Shown here: piece after piece, positions 1-7,625 of the stretch | How the letters are laid out: each line of letters opens with the position of its first letter | Position numbering within the stretch: the stretch's first letter is position 1 | NCBI GenBank assembly: GCA_029961685.1 | Contig: JARWKL010000002.1 | Coordinates: 22,784,908 to 22,848,907 of the forward strand | Direction of reading: 5' to 3' | Length of the DNA: 64,000 nucleotides | Origin: Aristolochia californica | Taxonomy: Eukaryota > Streptophyta > Magnoliopsida > Piperales > Aristolochiaceae | The notes under the pieces: model-generated | Databases searched by the model: none | What the model saw: only the letters and a program-made list of their open reading frames with translations | What the model was told of the DNA's origin: nothing | Made by a program: the position numbers and the translations under genes

Positions 1-2
1 AT

Positions 3-263
3 GATATTCTCTATGCTCAGCTAATCATCGATGGACAGGAGCATGGAGTGAATGGTTTTCTTGTGCAATCCCCTCTTCCAGGTAGTACTATTCGTGATAA
101 TGGAATGCAATTTGGATATGGAGCTTCCAATACCATGGATAATGGTATCCTATGGGTTGATCATATGCGAATACCAAGGGATCAGATGTTGACATGTGTT
201 TTGCAAGCCACACAAGCAGGGCAGTGTGTTCAATCACATGTTCCAAAGCAGCTTATTTATGGG
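3..263 (+). pseudogene. Acyl-CoA oxidase fragment (peroxisomal beta-oxidation), captured and partial
   Basis: Acyl-CoA oxidases are peroxisomal FAD enzymes that make the first double bond in fatty acid beta-oxidation. The frame from position 3 reads through YAQLIIDGQEHGVNGFLVQ, then SPLPG, a GMQFGYGA motif, MDNG, and HMRIPRDQML, in the order known for the middle domain of plant ACX1-type enzymes. It ends near VPKQLIYG. About 87 codons remain of a protein usually over 650 residues long. About seven residues that normally sit between FLVQ and SPLPG are missing. There are no introns, although plant ACX genes have many, so it looks cDNA-derived. It is open to the left window edge, so more may lie outside. 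It shares its frame with the calreticulin piece that follows. The family call is firm; the exact isoform is not. Confidence 0.8.
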
Positions 264-278
264 AACCACGGTGGTGAT

Positions 279-479
279 GTTCAATTTTCTGTCAAGCATG
301 AGCAGCAGCTGGAGTGTGGTGGTGGTTACCTGCAGTTGTTAAGCAGTAATGTGGATCAAAAGAACTTTGGTGGAGAGCCTCCATATAGCATTATGTTTGG
401 ACCTGACATAAGTGGCTATTTCACTAAGGTTCATGTGATATTGACCCGTGATGGGACGCACCACTTGCGACATGAGGTT
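279..479 (+). pseudogene. Calreticulin fragment (ER lectin chaperone), captured and partial
   Basis: Calreticulin is a calcium-binding lectin chaperone of the endoplasmic reticulum. The frame reads VQFSVKHEQQLECGGGYLQ, then VDQKNFGGEPPYSIMFGPD and VHVILTRDG, which is the conserved core of the globular lectin domain including the CGGGY and YSIMFGPD signatures. About 67 codons remain of a protein of about 400. The signal peptide, proline-rich P domain, acidic C-domain and ER retention signal are all absent. One lysine codon before VHVILT is missing and the similarity stops near HLRHEV. There are no introns. It begins 15 bases after the acyl-CoA oxidase piece in the same frame. The related calnexin is a less likely source because the wording is closer to calreticulin. 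Confidence 0.82.
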
Positions 480-770
480 TTCAATTTTTTTCCAGATGAT
501 CTATTAACCAAATCCCTTTCAAAAACCAGTATCAATGTGCCAGCAAGTCCAAATTTTCCATGTCAATCAGTGCTAGAATCTCTCCTCCCCTTGTATAGTT
601 GTCCAGAAGGTGGTTTGGGAGGAACAATCTGCTGTGAGTGTCTATTGGGAGTGGAGATAATGCCACTTTTCTTCATGTGGATGCATGCAGATGATGCTAC
701 AACTGTCATCCTGATTCTTGAATGAGTTTCCTTGATAGAGCTTAACATGGTTAAGCTCCAACGCCTTCAG
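480..770 (+). other. Unassigned linker between calreticulin and PFK pieces, with the only in-frame stop
   Basis: This stretch continues the same open frame from the calreticulin piece for about 81 codons and ends at a TGA at 723-725. The same frame then reopens at once towards the phosphofructokinase piece. The translated text contains serine- and leucine-rich wording and a CPEGG motif, but I do not recognise a family. It may be a fifth captured fragment, untranslated sequence of one donor, or decayed phosphofructokinase leader. The minus-strand open frames over 563-1163 look like shadows of this region. Confidence 0.5.
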
Positions 771-1547
771 CAGAACTTTGTCAATCCAGAAGTTGTGGTT
801 ACCCAGAAGATTGTTGTCCAGAACAATAGTCAAAGAGGAGTACATTTTCGATGTGCAGGTCCTCAGGAGAAGGTTTACATAATTGGAGGTCATGAAACCC
901 AAAAAGTAGCATATGCCATATATGAGGAAATTCAGAAACGCAGGCTCCTGGTCGTTGTTGCTGGAATCCCTAAAACTATTGATAATGACATTGCAGTGAT
1001 CGAAAAATCCTTCGGTTTTGACCCAGCTGTAGAAGAGGCTCAGAGGCCTATTAATGCTGCACACGTTGCAGTTGAAATTGTTGAGAATGGTGTTAGAATT
1101 GTGAAACTTATGGGTCGTCACAGTGGGTTTATAGCTATGTCTGCTACTTTGGCAAGCCGACATGTGGATTGTTGCTTAATTCCGAAGTCTCCATTTTACT
1201 TAGAAGGGGAAGGTGGAGTTTTGGAATTTGTCGAGCAGCGAATTAAAGAAAATGGGCATATTGTCATTGAATTAACCGAAAGTTCTGGGCAGGATTATGT
1301 TGCTCACAGCATGAGTCATATGGATACAAAAGATGCATCAGGGAATTGTTTACTCCTTGATGTTGGCCTCTGGCTGTCTAAAAAAGTCAAGGATCATTTC
1401 TCAAAAAGCCAGAAGACAGCAATAAACCTGAAGTATATTGATCCAACTTACATGATCCGTGTAATTCCTAGTACTGCATCAAACAACATCTACTGTACTC
1501 TTCTTGCACATAGTGCTGTTCATGGAGCCATAACTGGATATTCTGGC
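771..1547 (+). pseudogene. Plant ATP-dependent 6-phosphofructokinase fragment with internal deletion
   Basis: Phosphofructokinase phosphorylates fructose 6-phosphate in glycolysis. The piece opens with QQNFVNPE and [15 protein letters not shown], which match the N-terminal lead of plant ATP-PFKs. It then jumps at about 873-878 directly to IIGGHETQK. The intervening part of about 90 residues, including the phosphate-binding GGLCPG loop, is gone. PKTIDND (catalytic aspartates kept), [32 protein letters not shown] and [13 protein letters not shown] follow in the family order. The nucleotide-site motif GGDGT is changed to GGHET and PESPF to PKSPF, so activity is not expected. There are no introns over about 259 codons. 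It runs in frame straight into enolase at 1536-1547. The PPi-dependent PFP is less likely because the wording fits the plant ATP-PFK group. Confidence 0.85.
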
Positions 1548-2066
1548 CAGGTGGTTACTGGCATGGATGTCTCTGCATCTGAGTTCTCTTACCATAAGGA
1601 TAAGTCATATGATTTGAATTTCAAAGAGGCAAACCACGATAGCTCCCAGAAAATTTCAGGAGACAGCTTGAAGACTGTCTACAAGTCCTTTGTGGCCTAC
1701 TACCCACTTGTGTCTATTGTGGATCCATTTGCTAAGGCTGATTGGGAACATTTCAACAAGCTAACAAAGGAGATTGGGGAGCAAGTGCAGAGTGTGGGAG
1801 ATCATTTTCTTCTTACTAACCTAAAGTGGGTGGAGAAAACAATCCAGGGCAAGGCGTGCAATGCTCTTCTGTTGAAGATCAACCATATTGGCTCAGTGAC
1901 AGAGAGCATTGAGGCTGTTCAGAGGTCCAAACGTGCTGGCTGGGGTGTGATGACAGGTCACTGGAGTGGTAGAACCGAGGATCCCTTTATCCCTGATATG
2001 GCCGTAGATTTGTCAACAGGTCAGATCCAGACAGGAGCCCCATGCCGGTTTGAGCTCCTTGCCAAA
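1548..2066 (+). pseudogene. Enolase C-terminal fragment, captured and mutated
   Basis: Enolase converts 2-phosphoglycerate to phosphoenolpyruvate in glycolysis. The frame reads [73 protein letters not shown] and [14 protein letters not shown], which follows the enolase barrel in order for about 173 codons. Key sites are damaged. The glutamate of SIEDPF, a magnesium ligand, is valine here. The second aspartate of the GDD motif is histidine. The SHRSGE loop reads GHWSGR, so its serine and arginine are lost, although the catalytic lysine of LLLK and the loop histidine remain. Plant enolase genes have many introns and none is present, so the source was a spliced transcript. Similarity stops after the GAPCR...LAK stretch, a short way before the normal C-terminus. 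Confidence 0.87.
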
Positions 2067-2240
2067 GATGACCAGCACCCTCCCCAGGTTCTGTGGGCTG
2101 TTATTAGATCCAGTGCTGACCTGAATAATAAAATTGCAGAGGCAGTAGACTCTGTTTACCACCAGTTATCAAACCTAGTTTTGGAACTGCTGCATTGCAT
2201 GATACTGACATAAGAGAGAATTGTAGAGATGAGGTTACCA
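2067..2240 (+). other. Unassigned tail of the chimeric frame
   Basis: The chimeric frame stays open for 48 more codons after the enolase similarity and ends with TAA at 2211-2213. The tail includes [17 protein letters not shown] and a leucine-rich end. It does not match the usual enolase C-terminus, and I do not recognise a family. It may be another captured transcript piece. No gene call is justified beyond 2213, where about 27 unassigned bases lead into an A-rich run. Confidence 0.45.
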
Positions 2241-2270
2241 AAAAAGAATAAATAAATAAAAAATAAAAAA
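2241..2270 (+). other. A-rich tract, possible decayed poly(A)
   Basis: Thirty bases are almost all A, broken by single T or G and containing repeated AATAAA-like hexamers. It lies just after the end of the chimeric coding run, which is where a reverse-transcribed mRNA would carry its tail. A simple A-rich repeat is an equal alternative. Confidence 0.4.
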
Positions 2271-2340
2271 TCTGCTCTGCTTGGTTGCTCTACTTTTGTA
2301 GTCCAGCGCGCTGACGTTGATACTGCGGTTGCCACTTTAC

Positions 2341-2427
2341 ATGGACCCAGCCTTCAGCACGGCACACCATCCTACATTCGAGCTTGAGGGCAAGCTCGTT
2401 CTCCAGGAGGGGAGTAATGTTATGGAC
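2341..2427 (+). pseudogene. Remnant of the C-terminal tail of a Ty3/gypsy polyprotein (tentative)
   Basis: In the frame from 2341 the translation includes HHPTFELEGKLVLQEGSNVM and continues into the LTR start. The pattern of an aromatic-Leu-Glu-x-Lys segment, followed by a short Gly/Asn-rich end reading across the polypurine tract, is familiar from the last residues of plant Ty3/gypsy pol proteins, which end at or just inside the 3' LTR. Upstream the frame is closed by a TAG at 2299. Only about 20 informative residues remain, so this is a tentative family call. Its position supports the idea that gene fragments replaced the rest of the element's coding region. Confidence 0.45.
2405..2417 (+). 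promoter_or_regulatory. Polypurine tract of the LTR element
   Basis: The run AGGAGGGGAG followed by TAA lies directly before the TG that begins the LTR. In LTR elements this purine run primes plus-strand DNA synthesis, and its place just before the 3' LTR is the diagnostic feature. Purity and position are both seen; function is inferred. Confidence 0.65.
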
Positions 2428-2539
2428 TCATTAGGGGTTCATTTGCAATTTCTATTCATTAGGGGTTTATTTCCAATTTCTATTCATTAGGGGTTTATTT
2501 ATAATTTCTATTCATTAGGGGTTTATTTGTAATTTGTTG
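2428..2539 (+). repeat. Four tandem copies of a 28-bp unit inside the LTR
   Basis: Copies begin at 2428, 2456, 2484 and 2512, each opening with TCATTAGGGGTT and closing with an AATTTCTAT-like end; the last copy diverges at its end. Differences are a few bases per copy. The unit lies upstream of the TATA-like site, so it sits in the U3 part of the LTR, where tandem repeats often act as transcription enhancers. A regulatory role is inferred only. Confidence 0.9.
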
Positions 2540-2571
2540 AACTTATGGCCTTTGGCATGTTTTCCCTAACT

Positions 2572-2583
2572 CCCTATATAGGG
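2572..2583 (+). promoter_or_regulatory. TATA-like palindrome CCCTATATAGGG in the LTR
   Basis: A perfect 12-base palindrome containing TATATA lies in the middle of the LTR, downstream of the 28-bp repeats. This is the expected layout for the LTR promoter, with transcription starting a few tens of bases downstream. No experiment supports activity; the call rests on motif and position. Confidence 0.5.
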
Positions 2584-5242
2584 ACGTGAGATGAATGAAG
2601 GGAGTAAGCATTGAATTAATTAGTTGTAATCAGGTCAGATTCTCCCCTTTGAGGTCTAGGTCGGATTCTCCTTTCGAGGTCCAGGGTTGAGCTCCCTTCG
2701 AAGGCTCAAAACATCACAACAATCCTCCCTATTCATCATCTTCCTCGCATGTTAGGTCCGGGGTAAAACATTCTAGCATGCATATCTACCACATTTAAAA
2801 CATGTTAGGATCAGTTAAAAGTCTCTTTCCTATAAAATTCCACCAAGCTATTAGGGGGTTGTACTTGTGGAATTTCCCAAACATGGATAACAAAACTTTG
2901 GAGTTCATTTTTAGTACGAGAAATAATTTTCTTCACTTACATTTATTATTGTATTCAAATTTTTTTGCAGACATGAACTCTAAAATTTTCATTTTGTTGC
3001 GATTTATTTGCCTTATATCTTTTCTGTTTACGAGCAAAATTGGGAGAGCGAAAACACAAGTTTGGATCTGAAAAAAAATTTGAACATCCAAAATGGAAAT
3101 GCACAAATGCTGAGAGAGATAATACCAAAAAGCATCTGTGATTTTCAAGGACAGGCAAAAAGTGGGTTGTTTGGCTCAGGTAAATATCCAACCACACGTT
3201 AACTTGAGAATTTAATTTTTTCTACTCCTCGAAATTTTTGGATCATTAGGTCTCTTGCATCCTCAACATGTTTCTGGCATGCATATCTCACCACATTTAA
3301 AACATGTTAGGATCAATTAGAAGTCTCTTTCCTATAAAATTCCACCAAGCTATTAGGGGTTGTACTAGAGGAATTTCCCAAACATGGATAACAAAACTTT
3401 GGTGTTCAATTTTAGTGTGTGAAATAATTTTCTTCACTTACATTTATTATAGTTTTCAAATTTTTTGGCATACATGAACTCTACAATTTTCATTTTGTTG
3501 CGATCTATTTGCCTTATATCTTTTTTGTTTACGAGAACAATAGGAGAGTGAAAACTCAAGTTTGGATCTGAAAAAAAATTTGAACATCCAAAATGAAAAT
3601 GCACAAATGCTGGGAGAAATAATTCCAAAAAGTATCTGTGATTTTTAAGGATAGGCAAAAAGTGGGTTGTTTGGCTTTGGTAATTATCCAACCACACGTT
3701 AACTTGAAAATTTAATTTTTTCTACTCCTTGAAATTATTGGATCATTAGTTCACTTGCATCCTCAACATATTTCAAACATACATATCCACGACATTTAAA
3801 ACATGTTAGGATCAGTTAGAAATCTTTTTTCCTATAAAATTCCACCAAGCTATTAGGGGTTGTACTAGTGGAATTTCCCAAACATGGATAACAAAACTTT
3901 GGAGTTCATTGTTAGTGTGTGAAATAATTTTCTTCACTTACATTTATTTTAATTTTTTTTGCATACATGAACTCTAAAATTTCATTTTGTTGCGATCAAT
4001 TTGCCTTATATCTTTTTTTGTTTTCGAGAAAAATGGGAGAGTGAAAACTCAAGTTTCGATCTGAAAAAAAAAATTGAACAACCAAAATAGAAATGAACAA
4101 ATGATAAGAGAGATAATATCAAAAAGTATCTGTGATTTTTAAGGATAGGAAAAAAGTGGGTTGTTTGGCTCTTGTAAATATCCAAGCACACGTTAACTTG
4201 AGATATTACTTTTTTCTTCTCCTTGAAATTTTTAGATCATTAGGTCACTTGCATCCTCAAATTTTTCTGACATGCATATCCACCGCATTTAAAACATATT
4301 AGGATCATTTAGAAGTCTCTTTCTATAAATTCCACGAAGCTATTCGGGGTTGTACGAGTAGAATTTCCCAAACATGGATAACAAAACTTTGGAGTTCATT
4401 TTTAGTGCGTGACATAATTTTCTTCACTTACATTTATTATAGTTTTCAAATTTTTTTGCTTACATGAACTCTAAAATTTTCGTTTTGTTGCATTCTATTT
4501 GCCTCATATGTTTTTTGTTTACAGAAAAATGGGAGAGTGAAAACTCAAGTTTGGATCTGAAAAAAAATTTAAACATCCAAAATGGAAATGCACAAATGCT
4601 GAGAGAGATAATTCCTAAAAGTATCTGTGATTTTTAAGGCTAGCCAGCAAGTGGGATGTTTGGCTCTGGAAAATATCCAACCACAAGTTAACTTGAGAAT
4701 TTAATTTTTTCTACTCAAAATTTTTGGATTATTACGTCACTTGCATCCTCGACATGTTTCTGGCATGTATATCAACCACATTTAAAACATGTTAGGATCA
4801 GTTAGAAGTCTCTTTCCTATAAAATTCCACCAAGCTATTAGGGGTTGTACTAGTGGAATTTCCCAAAATTGGATAACAAAAGTTTGGAGTTCATTTTTAG
4901 TGCGTGAAATAAGTTTCTTCATTTACATTAGTTTTCAAATTTTTTTTCATACAAGAACTCTAAAATTTTCATTTTCTCGCGATTTGTTTGCCTTATAACT
5001 TTTTCGTTTACTAGAAAAATGGGAGAGTGAAAAACTAAAGTTGGATCTGAAAAAAAAATTGAACATCTAAAATGGAAATGCACATATGCTGAGAGAGATA
5101 ATTCCAAAAAGTATCTGTGATTTTTAAGGATAGGAAAAAGTGGGTTGTTTGGCTCAGGTAAATATCCAAGCACACGTTACCTTGAGAAATTAATTTTTTC
5201 TACTCCTTGAAATTTTTGGATCATTAGGTCACTTACATGCTC

Positions 5243-5285
5243 AACATGTTTCTGGCATGCATATCCACCACATTTAAAACATGTT
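5243..5285. other. Example of the conserved dyad element in each monomer
   Basis: AACATGTTT at 5243 and AAACATGTT ending at 5285 are inverted copies flanking GGCATGCATATCC, which contains the palindromes GCATGC and ATGCAT and the CATGCA string known as the plant RY motif. The same arrangement is present in most monomers in both arms, although single copies have changes in one half. It is the most symmetric part of the unit. Binding by a protein is inference only. Confidence 0.5.
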
Positions 5286-7387
5286 AGGATCAGTTAGAAG
5301 TCTCTTTCCTACAAAATTCCACCAAGCTATTAGGGGTTGTACTAGTGGAATTTCCCAAACAAGGATAATAAAACTTTTGAATTCATTTTTAGTGCATGAA
5401 ATAATTTTCTTTACTTACAGTTTTTATAGTTTTCAAATTTTTTTGCATACATGAACTCTTAATTTTTGATTTTGTTGCGATCTATTTGCCTTACGTCTTT
5501 TTTGTTTACTAGAAAAATGGGAGAGTGAAAACTCAAGTTTGGATCTGAAAAAAAATTTGAACATCTAAAATGGAAATGCACATATGCTGAGAGAGATAAT
5601 TCCAAAAAGTATCTGTGATTTTTAAGGATTGGAAAAAAGTGGGTTGTTGGGCTCCAGTAAATATCCAACCACACGTTAACTTGAGAATTTAATTTTTTCT
5701 ACTCCTCAAAATTTTTGGATCATTAGTTCACTTGCATCCTCAACATGTTTCTGGCATGCATATCCACCACATTTAAAACATGTTAGGATTAGTTAGTAGT
5801 CTCTTTCCTATAAAATTCCACCAAGCCATTAGGGGTTGTACTAGTGGAATTTCTCAAACATGGATAACAAAACTTTGGAGTTCATTTTTAGTGCGTGAAA
5901 TAATTTTCTTCACTTACATTTATTATAGTTTTCAATTTTTTTTGCGAACATGAACTCTAAAATTTTCATTCTGTTGCGATCTATTTGCCTTATATCTTTT
6001 TTGTTTACAAGAAAAAAGGGAGAGTGAAAACTCAAGTTTGGATCTGAAAAAAAATTTGAACATCCAAAATGGAAATGCACAAATGCTGAGAGAGATAATT
6101 CCAAAAAGTATCTGTGATTTTTAATGAAGGCAAAATGTGGATTGTTTGGCTCATGTAAATATCAAACCACATGTTTACTTGAGAATTTAAATTTTTTGAC
6201 CCTTGAAATTTTTGGATAATTTGGTCACTTGCATCCTCTACATGTTTCTGGAATGCATATCGACCACATTTAAAACATGTTAGGATCAGTTAGAAGTATC
6301 TTTGATCTAAAATCCAACCAAGCTATTAGGGGTTGTACTAGTGGAATTTCCCAAACATCGAAAACAAAACTTTGGAGTTCGTTTTTAGAGCGTGAAATAA
6401 TTTTCTTCACTTACATTTATTATAGTTTTACAATTTTTGTGCATACATGAACTTCAAAATTTTCATTTTGTTGCGATCTATTTCCCTTATATCTTTTTTG
6501 TTTACGAGAAAAAATGGGAGAGTGAAAACTCAAGTTTGGATCTTAAAAGAAATTTGAACATGCTAAATGGAAAAGCACAAATGCAGAGAGAGATAATTCA
6601 AAAAGTATCGGTGATTTTTAAGGGTAGGCAAAAAGTGGTTGTTGGGCTCTAGTAAATATCCAACCACAAGTAAACTTGAGAATTTAATTTTTTCTACTCT
6701 ATGAATTTTTGGATCATTAGGCCACTCTCATCCTCAACATGTTTCTGGTGCGCATATCCACAACATTTAAAACATCTTAGGATTAGTTAGAAGTCTCTTT
6801 TCTATAAAATTCCACCAAGCTATTAGGGGTTGTACTAGTGGAATTTCCCAAACATGGATAACAAAACTTTGGAGTTCATTTTTAGTGCGTGAAATAAGTT
6901 TCTTCATTTACATTAGTTTTCAAATTTTTTCGCATACATGAATTCTAAAATTTTCATTTTGTCGCAATCTATTTTCCTTATATCTTTTTTGTTTACGAGA
7001 AAAATGGGAGAGTGAAAACTCAAGTTTGGATCTGAAAAAAAACTTGAACATCCAAAATGGAAATGCACAATGGTGAGAGAATTAATTCCAAAAAGTCTCA
7101 GTGATTTTTAAGGATAGGAAAAAAGTGGGTTGTTTGGCTCTGGTAAATATCCAAGCACAAGTTAACTTGAGAATTTTATTTTTTCTACTCCTTGAAATTT
7201 TTTTATCATTAGGTCACTTGCATCCTCAACATGTTTCTGGGATGCATATCCACCATTTTTAAAACATGTTAGGATCAGTTAGAAGTCACTTTCCTTTAAA
7301 ATTCCACCAAGCTATTAGGGGTTGTACTAGTGGTATTTGCGAAACATGGATAACAAAACTTTGGAGTTCATTTTTAGTTCCTGAAAT

Positions 7388-7625
7388 AATTTTCTTTATT
7401 TAGATTTATTATACTTTTCAAATTTTTTTGTATAAATGAACTCTAAAATTTTTATTTTGTTGCGATCAATTTGCCTTATATCTTTTTTATTTACGAGAAA
7501 TATGGATCAGTTAGAATTAATTTTCTTCACTTAAATTTATTATAAATCTTTTTGCATACATGAAGTCTAAAATTTTCATTTTTTTTGCGATCTATTTGCC
7601 TTATATCTTTTTTGTTTACGTGAAA
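7388..7625 (+). repeat. Rearranged satellite copy with partial internal duplication
   Basis: The block from TTTTCTTTATTTAGATTTATT to TTTTATTTACGAGAAA is followed by a short GGATCAGTTAGAA filler, which belongs elsewhere in the monomer. The TTTTCTTCACTTAAATTTATT to TTTGTTTACG block is then repeated. This lengthens the local unit by about 130 bases. The filler looks copied from another part of the monomer, as in repair by template switching. Confidence 0.75.

Larger units (their letters stand above)
1..2770 (+). mobile_element. 3' part of an LTR retrotransposon carrying captured gene fragments
   Basis: Seen in the sequence: an intronless chimera of host coding fragments, then an A-rich tract, a short gypsy-like pol tail, a polypurine tract, and a 353-bp segment that starts TGTT and ends AACA. 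After 2770 the sequence changes at once to satellite. In an LTR element the polypurine tract lies directly before the 3' LTR, and here a purine run at 2405-2414 sits three bases before the TG. No primer-binding site follows the LTR, which fits a 3' LTR rather than a 5' one. No gag, protease, reverse transcriptase or integrase is visible, so the element would be non-autonomous. The 5' LTR would lie left of the window. Alternative: an older chimeric retrocopy that only happens to abut an LTR, or capture by another class such as a Pack-MULE or Helitron; no terminal features of those were seen. Confidence 0.6.
2418..2770 (+). repeat. Putative 3' LTR, 353 bp
   Basis: The segment starts TGTTATGG and ends GGTAAAACA, giving TGTT/AACA inverted ends as usual for LTRs. 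It is preceded by a polypurine tract and followed at once by satellite sequence. Inside are four 28-bp tandem repeats, a TATA-like palindrome, and a region downstream with two related GGTC...GATTCTCC blocks. The length of 353 bp is inside the known range for plant LTRs. The other LTR is not in the window, so the two ends cannot be compared. The 3' boundary is set by the change to satellite and by the CA end, and could be off by a few bases because satellite monomers have a similar AACAT string there. Confidence 0.65.

Noticed and set aside
563..1163. Minus-strand open frames of 61 and 173 codons
   Set aside because: They lie opposite the linker and the phosphofructokinase fragment and show no homology of their own.
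771..2066. An active bifunctional glycolytic enzyme (PFK plus enolase)
   Set aside because: PFK lacks its phosphate-binding part and has GGHET for GGDGT. The enolase piece is only its C-terminal portion and has lost the SIEDPF glutamate and other site residues.
2418..2770. Reading this segment as a 5' LTR or solo LTR
   Set aside because: A polypurine tract lies directly upstream and satellite, with no primer-binding site, lies downstream, which fits a 3' LTR. A solo LTR would not have a pol-like tail before it.
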